64,000 nucleotides of DNA from Flavihumibacter petaseus NBRC 106054 (GTDB taxonomy: Bacteria; Bacteroidota; Bacteroidia; Chitinophagales; Chitinophagaceae). A model generated the notes under the pieces. It was not told the origin of the DNA. It saw only the letters and a program-made list of their open reading frames with translations, and did no database searches. The DNA is taken from assembly GCF_000974785.1 (NCBI RefSeq), contig NZ_BBWV01000003.1, forward strand, positions 889,833 to 953,832, read 5' to 3'. Within the stretch, counting starts at the first letter, position 1, and the number at the start of each line of letters is the position of its first letter. Made by a program: the position numbers and the translations under genes. This document shows, one piece after another, positions 35,534-43,702 of this stretch.

Positions 35534-35971
35534 ATGCAAGCGCCAAAGCGAGAACTTGAACTAGATTATTCCTTGTCAGAGATCAAGCAAAAAATTGATG
35601 CTATTATTGAAGCAAGCGTCGGGAGCTATTTACTTAGGGATAAAAATGAAGTTTTCCATACATATAGAATAGCAGCTGTAAACGGAATGTTGTCGGGAAT
35701 AATGTCTATTACGTTGAAAAATTCCGGAGAGAACAAAACACTGTTTGTTACTGAAATTGCACCTGCGGCTGGTGCTAAAGTGGAATCGGCCACGCTTGGT
35801 AGGCTTCAAGATGAATTTCTAAATATTCTGGGTAAAGCTCTATCTGGTGAGGAAATTACTAGAGATTTAGTGAAAAAGAATAAGGCTGGTTGTATGGGTA
35901 TTGTGGTGACTTTAATTTTAGGAGCAATCTTATTGCTTATGGCCTTAAATGCTTCAAAGGAGGTTTTTTAA
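35534..35971 (+). CDS. Tail-anchored membrane protein of unknown function
   Basis: A 145-aa protein with a soluble N-terminal domain and one hydrophobic C-terminal segment (GIVVTLILGAILLLMAL), ending in a short tail, so it is probably tail-anchored. No domain is recognised; the soluble part has the look of a small alpha/beta fold (GSYLLRDKNEVFHTYRI). It follows the giant Hhe-like gene by 90 nt on the same strand and could be an accessory of it, but no partner of this kind is known for that system. Confidence 0.6.
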   Translation: MQAPKRELELDYSLSEIKQKIDAIIEASVGSYLLRDKNEVFHTYRIAAVNGMLSGIMSITLKNSGENKTLFVTEIAPAAGAKVESATLGRLQDEFLNILGKALSGEEITRDLVKKNKAGCMGIVVTLILGAILLLMALNASKEVF

Positions 35972-36083
35972 GAGCTCATTTTCCTGGATATGCACATGTC
36001 AAGGAGATCCCTTCTCTAATTTAATATCTGCATTAAAATTGAACAGAGAAATATTGAAATGTAAAGCTAGATTTTTGCCAGAT

Positions 36084-36152
36084 TTGTCCTTTGTTTGGAA
36101 CAAGCAATGATTTCGGACAAAGTACTTTACAAAGGACCCCATGTTACAGGCA
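36084..36152. repeat. Cassette-array boundary Z (right half only)
   Basis: The sequence CCCCATGTTACAGGCAG at 36136-36152 matches the right arms of the palindromes further on (for example AAACCCCATGTTACCTGC near 42015). A local stem, GTCCTTTGT at 36086-36094 with ACAAAGGAC at 36129-36137, precedes it. No left core is found. The stop codon of the adjacent gene lies inside the GTTAC core. Confidence 0.55.
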
Positions 36153-37088
36153 GTTTTGTAGGACGTCAATTTCGTTAATCTTTAGAACCTTAGTTTTTAT
36201 ATTTAGTTTGTCGTAAGTCTTTTCTGCTTTGTATTTACACCTGTCGTCATTAGTAACAAAGAAGTCAAAATGAGCAGCATAAAAAGTGTGCAGGGCATCG
36301 TCAAACATATTATTAAAGTGTCCGTCACTTTTATAGCCTGCGAGGTCATACTTGAAATAAACGTCAAATACTTTAGAATATAGTGAATTGTCGCTTGTTT
36401 TATTTCTCGGAGTGTGAGCATCAAAAATGTCTGTCAACTCAAGATGTTTTGGCAAGTCCTTAAAACCAGAATTCACGGACTTAATTAATTCTTTATTGTT
36501 TTTAACTTTATTAAGACTGGTCAAAAGGTAAGTTCTAAAAGATTTATAAAGTCCATAGTCGGATTTAAGCCTTGATTGAAAATTGTAAATGTCCGACTGT
36601 AAAGCGTATTGATTGTTATGAATCTTTGAAAGCGGAAACATAATGCCAAACATTGGTTCAATATATCCTTTTTTAAAATCTGGCGGCAGGGGGACTTGTT
36701 TACATAACTCTAAAGTTTGCTGCATCAGCGGATAGTCTTTAAACAACTCATCATAAGAAGTTGGCTCAAATTCCCACTCATCAACTTTTTCTTGAAAGAA
36801 TTCGTTGATGTCTCTGTAATGCCATGTTACTGCTTTTTCGCCCCAATATTGGCAAATACAAAGATTTTTTGTATAAGATTTGATATTTGCTAAGTGTCCA
36901 TCAATGTATGCTGGGTTTTTCTGGTACCCGCGAAATAAGTCATTAAGATGTGCATTAGAATAAGCGGTAGTAATCATTTTGTCACCCAGTAAGTTGTGCA
37001 AGGTCTGATAAGATTCTTTGTCTGGTTGGTCTAATTTGTCAAGTTTTTCAAGTCTGTCAAATATGTTTAAGTCAATGTAAGTCGTCAT
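36144..37088 (-). CDS. PIN-domain-like nuclease (cassette 1)
   Basis: A 314-aa protein with PIN-like acids at both ends: YIDLNIFDRL (Asp6) at the N-terminus and a late DDALHTFYAAHFDFFVTNDD block (Asp264, Asp281/282). The layout, acid near residue 6, then D-A-x-H-x-x-Y-A-A and V-T-N-D-D, fits PIN-type RNases used in toxin and defence systems. The middle is helical and lacks other motifs. Its stop codon TAA lies within the boundary core GTTAC. It is AT-rich and points the same way as the other units of the array. Confidence 0.75.
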   Translation of the reverse strand: MTTYIDLNIFDRLEKLDKLDQPDKESYQTLHNLLGDKMITTAYSNAHLNDLFRGYQKNPAYIDGHLANIKSYTKNLCICQYWGEKAVTWHYRDINEFFQEKVDEWEFEPTSYDELFKDYPLMQQTLELCKQVPLPPDFKKGYIEPMFGIMFPLSKIHNNQYALQSDIYNFQSRLKSDYGLYKSFRTYLLTSLNKVKNNKELIKSVNSGFKDLPKHLELTDIFDAHTPRNKTSDNSLYSKVFDVYFKYDLAGYKSDGHFNNMFDDALHTFYAAHFDFFVTNDDRCKYKAEKTYDKLNIKTKVLKINEIDVLQNCL

Positions 37089-37097
37089 TCAAAATCG

Positions 37098-37200
37098 CTG
37101 TAACGTTAATGTATTGTCGATGTTGGGGTATTCAGTCTTGCACCTGCCCATCGTCGCTGCTGATTAAAGATACAAAAGCTCAAATTTTATTTTGCTACTT
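37098..37200. repeat. Cassette-array boundary A, left half
   Basis: Starts with GTAACGTTAATGTATTGTC and GATGTTGGGG, the same kind of left arm as the other boundaries. It then has the loop sequence GCTGCTGATTAAAGATACAA, shared with the loop of boundary F. The right half is missing up to the group II intron relic. The other end of this boundary may be the TAAGCTGCAG at 37453-37462, just after the intron. Confidence 0.6.
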
Positions 37201-37209
37201 GGCGTTATT

Positions 37210-37453
37210 CGTTTGTCGAAAGTGAAGAGGATTGGCGAACAAAGAGTAGAAGCTACTATCCGGTTCCCCGAGTCCGATCCTGGGCACGACTATCACTTTG
37301 GAGCGGTTGCGCAAACGAGGTTATATTTCACTGCTAGATTATTACCGGAAGGTATCCCCACAACTTAATGAACCGCTGTATACGCGGCCCGTACGTACAG
37401 TGGTGTGAGAGGCGCACCTCATCGCCTTCGGGCGGTGAGGCCGTCTACTCGAT
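37210..37453 (+). mobile_element. 3' fragment of a group II intron (domains V and VI), probably class IIC
   Basis: Domain V is clear at 37373-37403: CCGCTGTA pairs with TACAGTGG, TACG pairs with CGTA, and a CG bulge sits between, the two-nt bulge typical of domain V. Domain VI follows at 37417-37440: a 10-bp stem CCTCATCGCC/GGCGGTGAGG with a TTCG loop. The 3' end CCGTCTACTCGAT is at 37441-37453. Upstream 37210-37368 is an open frame that ends in TAA before domain V and may be the relic of the maturase. The 5' end of the intron was not found. It lies antisense to the cassettes. Confidence 0.8.
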
Positions 37454-37466
37454 AAGCTGCAGGTTA

Positions 37467-38876
37467 TTATTGTTCGCTGTTTAAAATCTCACTTCCCGAA
37501 AACCTTACATAATTCGTATACAAAGTTCTCGCCTCATCATAGTAAGTAACTTTAAGAATTAAATTTTTGAATTTCTCAGGAATTTTTGAATGGACCATTG
37601 CATCCGCAACCGTATGGTCACCCTCAACGCTATCTTCATATTTAGCCTCAAGTTTTACATTGCCCAATGGAGCAATATTATTTATTTTAGGTAAATCTTC
37701 AAGATGAGAAAATTGTTCGTTTCCGATGCTTTCAACTTTAATATTATATGCAGGATAATTTGAATTGTTATGAATCACAAGATTAAAATACCAATTTAAC
37801 CCCCAATAAATAATAGGTTTATCTCTTACGACCATTACTGGTTGTCCGTCGTGGATTTCAATTGGATTTTTGTTACTATATCCTTTATTCCAACGACCAC
37901 CGGATGTCCAAATTAAGTCAACTTCTAAACACGGACGACCAACAACTTTGTTGCTGAATTGATTTGATTGATTTACTTCTTCTATTACTTCATCTGCAAT
38001 AGCTGTTGCCAGATATTGAGTTGATTTTTGAAGGAATTGAGAAGAACTATAAAGCCAAAAGTTATTTCCACAAACGTCATTAAATTCTTTAATAAGTTCT
38101 TCTCGGGGAGAATCAACTACATTTTTATCTTTTGAATTTTGATAGCACCAGTCTATTTTTAAATCATCAATAATTAGAATTACAGGTTTATTCTTCTCTT
38201 TAGCAAGTGTCAAAATTTGATTCCAGATTACCAAATCGCCATAAACGGCTAAGCCAATTTTTTCCTTTACATCTTCATAGCCCGGGGGTATTTGATTTTT
38301 ATATCGAAACTCACCTTCCTTTGCGATTTCCATGAGCTTATTAAAATCATACCCTTCTGTAATTTGAAAGTATTGATAAATAGCTTTTTTTAAACTGTCG
38401 TTTTCTCGTATAGAATCGATTTCGGATTTTTTTGTTTCTATCTTTTCTTTAAGTTCAGTCACAAACTTTTCTAATTCTGAATCAAATAATTCAAGTTGAG
38501 TTTGAAACTTTTGGAAAAACTCTTCTTCAAAATGTGGATGTTTATCGTCTTTTTTAGTCCTGTTTGATAATTGCGAAAATTGGTTTTTGAAAGATTTAAA
38601 ATCCTTTCCACCGAAATATGTAGTGAACAAGTCTTCGTATAATTTCTTAGGTCTTAGTAATACCCGTTCTCGATTTTTTAAATACTCATATTCCGTCTGG
38701 TTAGTTAACCAAAGCCTTTCAGCTAATTTTTTAAATACAGCCTCGAATATCTCCTGTCGTGTTTTTTCTGAATACTCGTAAAAATTCAAAAGCGCAGAGC
38801 TATCAAAGACAAAAAATGCTTGTTCCCATAACTTTTTCTCGTCTGCCAATATGTTTTCTTTCAAAGTCTCTTTCAT
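37467..38876 (-). CDS. PIN_8-type nuclease protein with a C-terminal beta domain (cassette 2)
   Basis: A 469-aa protein. The N-terminal domain is PIN-like: FVFDSSALLNFY (Asp25), NQTEYEYL with Glu62/Glu64, YGDLVIWNQI (Asp214) and LIIDDLKIDW (Asp237/238). A coiled-coil-like stretch (about 120-165) separates the first two motifs. The last 150 residues are a beta-rich domain of no known family (IYWGLNWYFNLVIHNNS). PIN_8 proteins are predicted RNases in defence and conflict systems. The gene ends just after the intron relic, at 37467. Confidence 0.78.
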   Translation of the reverse strand: MKETLKENILADEKKLWEQAFFVFDSSALLNFYEYSEKTRQEIFEAVFKKLAERLWLTNQTEYEYLKNRERVLLRPKKLYEDLFTTYFGGKDFKSFKNQFSQLSNRTKKDDKHPHFEEEFFQKFQTQLELFDSELEKFVTELKEKIETKKSEIDSIRENDSLKKAIYQYFQITEGYDFNKLMEIAKEGEFRYKNQIPPGYEDVKEKIGLAVYGDLVIWNQILTLAKEKNKPVILIIDDLKIDWCYQNSKDKNVVDSPREELIKEFNDVCGNNFWLYSSSQFLQKSTQYLATAIADEVIEEVNQSNQFSNKVVGRPCLEVDLIWTSGGRWNKGYSNKNPIEIHDGQPVMVVRDKPIIYWGLNWYFNLVIHNNSNYPAYNIKVESIGNEQFSHLEDLPKINNIAPLGNVKLEAKYEDSVEGDHTVADAMVHSKIPEKFKNLILKVTYYDEARTLYTNYVRFSGSEILNSEQ

Positions 38877-38904
38877 TTCTTACGTTGATGGTAGTTCGTA
38901 ACTT

Positions 38905-39039
38905 GCAGCTAACGTGCCGAAGATTTGTCAAGCAGTGGCGTTCAATGTTTTACTGCCTAGTTTACTTGCTATCGACGATTAATGTTTGTTGTTGTAAGAT
39001 AATACTTCGGCCACTGTTTACAAAGCTAGTGTTAGCGGC
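38905..39039. repeat. Cassette-array boundary B (attC-like palindrome)
   Basis: An imperfect palindrome: GCTAAC at 38908 matches GTTAGC at 39031, and inner arms CAGTGGC (38933) and GCCACTG (39010) pair, as do TTTGT and ACAAA. Length about 135 bp. The outer cores and inner pair have the layout of an integron attC site; the exact GTTRRRY consensus is not met. Confidence 0.65.
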
Positions 39040-39063
39040 ATCCCTGAAAGCATGTTCAAATTG

Positions 39064-39363
39064 CTAGGCATCAAATTCAGCGTAATAAATAATTCTGTTT
39101 ACTTGTTTTTCTACAGATTCATATTCAGGAACAAGTCGCATATCTTGAACCATTTCTTTCACAATAAAGCCTTCCAAAAAGTAATCATAGCCTGGACAAT
39201 GCTTTTCAGCGACTTTTTTAGTCGGTAGTTCTAAGTCTTCGTCAGAAAGTTCCAGCAAAACAACTTCAGATAGAGGGTGAAATTTTGCATCAACTTTCTT
39301 CGCATATATGACGGCATCTTCACTTAGTTCGACGATATTCGAAATGACTTCCTGAATAGTCAT
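39064..39363 (-). CDS. Small protein of unknown function (cassette 3)
   Basis: A 99-aa acidic protein started at the ATG at 39363 (MTIQEVISNIVELSE); the frame is open 15 codons upstream, but this is the natural start. No signal, motif or family is recognised. It begins 38 nt from boundary C and ends 25 nt from boundary B, so it fills its unit. Function unknown, as for most single-gene cassettes. Confidence 0.55.
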   Translation of the reverse strand: MTIQEVISNIVELSEDAVIYAKKVDAKFHPLSEVVLLELSDEDLELPTKKVAEKHCPGYDYFLEGFIVKEMVQDMRLVPEYESVEKQVNRIIYYAEFDA

Positions 39364-39400
39364 GTTTCTGATTTGCTTATAATTATGGAGTGTTGCGGTT

Positions 39401-39592
39401 GGCGCCAACGAATGGGGCTATGCAGGTTGGGAATTAATATTCCGTCTGACTGTCCACTGTTGATTGAGGATATTTGATGAATATATGTACAAATATTGAT
39501 TGTTACTCGTCTGGCTGAACCACAGCCTGGTTTTGCAATTATTTGATGTTATAATATCATGCCCAACATGCATAAAATCAAATGTTAGCAGG
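39401..39592. repeat. Cassette-array boundary C (attC-like palindrome)
   Basis: CCAACGAATGGGGCTATGCA and GGTTGGG (39404-39431) pair with CCCAACATGCATAAAATCAA and ATGTTAGC (39562-39588). The loop contains TTGATTGAGGATATTTGATG. Length about 190 bp. The right core GTTAGC holds the stop codon of the gene at 39585-40076. Confidence 0.7.
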
Positions 39593-40076
39593 CGTTTTTT
39601 GTCTTTACAAATGAACGAACGTCAACTTCAATGCCATTTAGTCGTTTTACTTCTTCGTGAAATTGTCGTTCATCAAGAATTTTCAAGTCAATGTTAGTTA
39701 CTCCTATTGGTCCAAAATTTCTTTCTGTCAAGTAAAATCCGTTTGACAATTTAATAAATGCAGAATAGTATAAGTCAACTTCTCCGTTATAATAGCTGAA
39801 ATAAAAGTCTACAATTTTTTGTCCCACAAAATATGACTTCGCATTTTCGGTAACAGAATCACCTGTGTCAAAACTCTCTTTTAAATAGGTTATGTTATCT
39901 TGGGTCAATTGCAGATATTCATCATCGCCAAAATGTGGAATGTCAATAATTGTGTCACTTGACAGTTTTATATAAGAGTGAAAAGATTGTAAGTCATATT
40001 CGTTTCTCGGAACATAGTGAAACCTTAACTCTACAATCTCTTGTCCAACTAACTCTGATAGTTTTAGGGTGTCCAT
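39585..40076 (-). CDS. Soluble protein of unknown function (cassette 4)
   Basis: A 163-aa protein. It has two similar halves, each with a strand-rich core (VELRFHYVPRNEYDLQSFHS; VDFYFSYYNGEVDLYYSAF) followed by a short acidic helix. The repeats suggest an internal duplication. No known family is recognised; proteins of this build are common as small orphan or immunity-like cassettes. The stop codon TAA lies inside the core of boundary C. Confidence 0.58.
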   Translation of the reverse strand: MDTLKLSELVGQEIVELRFHYVPRNEYDLQSFHSYIKLSSDTIIDIPHFGDDEYLQLTQDNITYLKESFDTGDSVTENAKSYFVGQKIVDFYFSYYNGEVDLYYSAFIKLSNGFYLTERNFGPIGVTNIDLKILDERQFHEEVKRLNGIEVDVRSFVKTKNAC

Positions 40077-40084
40077 ATAAAATA

Positions 40085-40289
40085 CCTGCTAACGGCCCAT
40101 GTATTAGCGAAGGCTGGGAAATAGTATTCCGTCCAGCCTGGCTTACCGATGTTGAAAATAGAAATTAATATTGATGATTTAGCTCAGCTCAAAGTTGCTT
40201 GTCTAGCCCGAACCACTGCTGAAAAATGTACAACTGATGCGACACAGCTTCCGTCCGCCTAGCTTTTGCCAATACGCCTGTTAGCGGTA
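40085..40289. repeat. Cassette-array boundary D (attC-like palindrome)
   Basis: GCTAACG at 40088 is the inverse of GTTAGC at 40280. The inner arm GTATTAGCGAAGGCTGGG (40101) pairs with CCTAGCTTTTGCCAATAC (40258-40275). Length about 205 bp, the longest of the set. It separates cassette 4 from the TIR gene. Confidence 0.72.
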
Positions 40290-40320
40290 GTGACGATTAT
40301 AGTACGAAATACTTAATACG

Positions 40321-41046
40321 TTACTTATTCTCACAATTGGGCTCAAAGGCAACTAACTCAGCAAGTTTAGCAGCTATGTCTGACATCGATTCTTCTGCAG
40401 TATCTAAGCCGCTTCGGGAACCGAGAAGAGGGCTGACTTCACGGAGAGCTTCATAAGTTGTATTATGCACGATAGGAACAAGCTGATTGCGATGAAGTAA
40501 AGCAGAAAGTTCTTTATCGGCAATTCCTTCCTTTGGCAGGCGAGCAAGGAATGCGGGGGTAACAAGTACTAATCCAATTCTAGAATTTGCTAAGCCTTTA
40601 TCAATAGCACGCATCAATGGCTCTCCAAGGCTTACATCTTTCTCACTAAACCATACAGAAACTCCTTTTGAAATAAGTAAGTTGTATAACTCTTTGGCAG
40701 AAGCTTGGCGATCATCCCAAGCATGGCAAAGAAAAATATCCCTGAGGTCAGGCACAGTGGCTCTATTCTCGAATGTCTCACGAATCGGTGTAAGAGTCTG
40801 AACTTCAGCGGGCGTATAATAGACTGGAGAACTAGCTCTCGACCAACGGGGTTTTGCACTTCTTCCAGATCCGCCAGTGCTTCGACTAGCTCCGCTGTTA
40901 CCCGAATATGACGGCGTATAATAAGATCTTGAAGGTTCCGAATATGATGAATAGCCGCGACCATAGCTACGGTAACGACATGCAGGGCAAGCTGCCGCTG
41001 CTGCTGCTGAACTGTGTCCTCTTACTGGTGCTGTACATCTAGCCAT
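40321..41046 (-). CDS. TIR-domain protein with N-terminal zinc-ribbon-like segment (cassette 5)
   Basis: A 241-aa protein. The N-terminus has Cys4, His11, Cys20 and Cys23 (CPACRYRSYGRG), a possible zinc-binding knot, then a Ser/Tyr-rich linker. From about residue 102 it is a TIR domain: DIFLCHAWDD, SVWFSEKDVSLGEPLM (Glu135, Glu142) and IGLVLVTPAFL. TIR domains of this type can degrade NAD or make cyclic ADP-ribose signals in antiviral defence. No effector domain is fused, so it probably acts as an NADase or signal maker on its own. It is one of three likely defence genes in the array. Confidence 0.85.
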   Translation of the reverse strand: MARCTAPVRGHSSAAAAAACPACRYRSYGRGYSSYSEPSRSYYTPSYSGNSGASRSTGGSGRSAKPRWSRASSPVYYTPAEVQTLTPIRETFENRATVPDLRDIFLCHAWDDRQASAKELYNLLISKGVSVWFSEKDVSLGEPLMRAIDKGLANSRIGLVLVTPAFLARLPKEGIADKELSALLHRNQLVPIVHNTTYEALREVSPLLGSRSGLDTAEESMSDIAAKLAELVAFEPNCENK

Positions 41047-41123
41047 ACATCTATATTTTAAATTATTTTTTATTGTTTGATGGAGTTAAGAATGTTGTTC
41101 AAGGTTAATGGTTCGCTGCCATT

Positions 41124-41322
41124 ACCGCTAACGTTAGGGCTTGCTGCTGTGCTGGCATTTTAATGTCCAGTCCGGAGCCGCAGCCGAATAAAATTGCTGA
41201 TTTTGAAGTTAAGAACTAAAGCTGAATAGAATTACGTCTGACCGAACTGCTGATGATAGCGAACTTAACGATGAGGATTTATTCGTCTGCCAGCATAGCG
41301 GCAAACCTCATGTAAGCTGCAG
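41124..41322. repeat. Cassette-array boundary E (attC-like palindrome)
   Basis: The left arm GCTAACGTTAGGGCTTGCTG, then CTGTGCTGGCA (41127-41157), pairs with the right arm TGCCAGCATAGCGGCAAACC, then TCATGTAAGC (41288-41317). Length about 198 bp. The last bases TAAGCTGCAG also occur right after the group II intron relic at 37453. Confidence 0.72.
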
Positions 41323-41323
41323 T

Positions 41324-41758
41324 TTAAGTCAAACCAGTCAATGCGATGAATTTATATATGTCATGTCCCCTGCTACCATTTATAAGGCTTTTCCATTTTA
41401 ACTTAACCTCTCCGTCTTTTTTTATCCGTCCTTTATACTTGACAATTCCAGTTTTGCTCTTAGTCGAAAAAAATATTCTTCTTCCTTTTATCTCATAGTC
41501 ACCTTTACCGACTTGTTCAGCATTAATATTAAACCAGTCTTTTAATTCACTTGTTGTTCCTTCACAGTCAGTACCAACATTAATTACTTTTCCATTTGAA
41601 TAAAACCTCAAATAGTCTTGGCTTCCCTCGTCGTCTCCTATTTCAGTATAGCAGTTAGTCTCATAATACCCGTCAAACTTCAATAACGATTTTTTGTCAC
41701 CTTGTCCAAAAGATGAAAGTGAATAAAGTAGGGTTAATAACAGGATTAAGGTTTTCAT
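41324..41758 (-). CDS. Exported protein of unknown function (cassette 6)
   Basis: A 144-aa protein with a signal peptide (MKTLILLLTLLYSLSSFGQ). The mature part is short, charged and strand-rich, with two Cys (NCYTEIG, GTDCEG) likely to form a disulfide. No family recognised. It may be a surface or periplasmic immunity-type protein. Its stop lies 2 nt beyond the end of boundary E. Confidence 0.58.
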   Translation of the reverse strand: MKTLILLLTLLYSLSSFGQGDKKSLLKFDGYYETNCYTEIGDDEGSQDYLRFYSNGKVINVGTDCEGTTSELKDWFNINAEQVGKGDYEIKGRRIFFSTKSKTGIVKYKGRIKKDGEVKLKWKSLINGSRGHDIYKFIALTGLT

Positions 41759-41835
41759 ATATCAATCAGGAAAACAATTTAAATCTGTCGACTTTATGGG
41801 TTGTGCTTTATGAATGGCGAAGTCTCTCAAAATTG

Positions 41836-42034
41836 CAGCTTACGAGCAGGGCTTTATGCAGGTTGGGAATTTTTATTCGCCCGCCGATAATCGCTGCTGA
41901 TTGAAAATATAATGATGAATTTAAGTACAAAAGCTGATAGATATTCGACTGCTGGAACTGAAGCTGGGATTTGCAGACAACTGATGTTACAATGTCAAGC
42001 CCAACTTGCATAAAACCCCATGTTACCTGCTGCT
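41836..42034. repeat. Cassette-array boundary F (attC-like palindrome)
   Basis: GCTTACGAGCAGGGCTTTAT and GCAGGTTGGGA (41839-41869) pair with CCCAACTTGCATAAAACCCC and ATGTTACC (41999-42027). The loop holds GCTGATTGAAAATATAATGA. Length about 198 bp. The right core GTTAC carries the stop codon of the next gene. Confidence 0.72.
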
Positions 42035-42781
42035 TAGTCCTATCCAACGATACTTGCTACTATATGTTTTATCGTCATTGATTATTTCGTATTTTATGTT
42101 TGGATGGTCAAGAACAAGATAGTATTTAACCATATCCGCATAAAGACTATTTGAAAAAAAGATAAGGGAATTGTCTTTATCCCACTTACCATTTAAAACA
42201 TAGTCAGACTGCATGTCGGCAATTAAATAGTTGCCATATTTCGGAATTTGTCCAGCAGCTGGAATTAAAGAAACGTGGATAAAGTTGAGATTGTGTTTGT
42301 CATTTAGATATCGATAAGCCACTAAATCGTATTTGCCGTTTGGCGAAGTCTCACGATGCTCAACTCTTTGTTCTGCATTTGGCTCAATGAAATCATAAGA
42401 ACTAACAATAATCTTTATGCCGTTAACTTCCGTGTCCTTAAAGTTGGGTTTTACTCCGCTTCTGATGAATGGTATGGTGTCATATTTGGCTGACACTGTT
42501 CCATTGTCAACCCATTGAATGTGATTGAAGGAATTTGGAATGGTAAACAGTCTAATATTTTTTGTTGTGTCAATAAGTTTCAAGACTGCTGTCCCTGCAT
42601 GTCCGTAACCAAAAGCACCTTGGTCAATGCCTTAGTTTAATAAAAGCATTGAATTGTCTGGTGAATATTGTCTGTCAAATTCTGTAAAATCTTTGTCCGA
42701 CATAAAGACTTCTTGCTTTCTGTCATACGAAAAGCAGCCATAAAAAAGCGTCAGAATAAATATTGTAATTGTCAGTTTCAC
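42023..42781 (-). pseudogene. Lipoprotein gene with an in-frame nonsense codon (cassette 7)
   Basis: Read from a GTG at 42781, the frame encodes a lipoprotein signal with lipobox LFYGC and continues through SPDNSMLLLN. A TAA at 42632-42634 (codon 50) stops it. The same frame then continues with GIDQGAFGYGHAGTAVL and the remaining 186 codons to the stop at 42023. One TAT-to-TAA change would explain it. The downstream part looks like one chain with WD-like strands (GKYDLVAYRY). It is not expressed as a full protein, unless by a TTG at 42583. Confidence 0.75.
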
Positions 42782-42800
42782 GGATTGTTGTACTAAAGTA

Positions 42801-42812
42801 GCAGGTAACGTA
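42801..42812. repeat. Cassette-array boundary G, left core only
   Basis: GCAGGTAACGTA continues the pattern of left cores but has no right arm. It marks the end of the array. Confidence 0.45.
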
Positions 42813-43478
42813 TGTGTTTATGTAATATAAGCAAATAGCCGCAAGGGGCTTTTTTTGTTAATAGTCTGATGGTCAGTGTAAAAAGCTGCGCAATTTGTAT
42901 TGCGCAGTTGCGGCAATGCGCAAGGTGATATTTTTTAATGTTTGAGGTGATTTTCTGTTGATAGTCGCGAATGCTTCGCCTCCTCACTCACAGGTAAACA
43001 ACGGAGGTCGACCATGAGCCGGGTGCCAATATTTACACTATATGTCTATGCAAAAACCTTCCGGAAAACTATTTTGCTCACTGTCATTTAAACATGTGTA
43101 GCTGTAGATTTACTGCCTACCAAGATGTTGAAGCAGGTCTGGAATTTTGCTGGTTTACCAGTAAAAATTGGTTGTAATTCCTTTACGGCCCCAAATGCAA
43201 CTGTGGGTAAGAATAAGAACCTACCAGTTATTATTCTGGTCAAATGATGACGGTATGAAACTTGTTTCGCCAGGATTAAGGTTAAGCATTGCCAATATAA
43301 TAATTCTGGATTATATTTTCCAACTGCTTTCCATGATGCTCTCTGGGTCACCGGTGTTTTGGGGAGCGTACGGAGCAAGTTGGATAGAAATCGATTTCAA
43401 GACCACTGAGGAATCGATTGGTAATCCGGGAAAAAGCAATAAACCGGAGCCAGGTTTGATCGTTATGCGGATACTGTT

Positions 43479-43577
43479 CGACCTCGTTGGTAAGCCTGTT
43501 CAAAGTCTGTTGGACCTCAAATTTACCTCACCGGGTACTCGGGATCGCCTCTAAATTCGAGGTGAACACCTCGGAAT
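43479..43577 (+). repeat. Dispersed about 100-bp repeat, copy 2
   Basis: The plus strand here matches the minus strand of 12972-13070 block by block. It is rich in ACCTC/GAGGT half-sites, which continue to about 43650. Confidence 0.7.
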
Positions 43578-43661
43578 CCGAGGTAAACGAGAGGTCCTAC
43601 ATAGGGAGCAAAGACCGTTTTCCGAGGTCACTCCGAGGTAAAATTGACTCTCTGTCCCGGC

Positions 43662-43702
43662 AAATATCTGAGACCGTCCCTGGAAATATCTGAGACCGTC
43701 CC
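43662..43702. repeat. Tandem 19-bp direct repeat
   Basis: AAATATCTGAGACCGTCCC occurs at 43662-43680 and again at 43684-43702, with a 22-bp period. Confidence 0.8.

Noticed and set aside
36084..42812. A CRISPR array
   Set aside because: The repeats here are long palindromes far apart with whole genes between them, not short direct repeats with spacers, and no cas gene is present.
43088..43554. Overlapping open frames of 96 and 128 codons on opposite strands
   Set aside because: Neither shows a start context, a domain or a signal peptide, and they lie in a repeat-rich region; I do not count them as genes.
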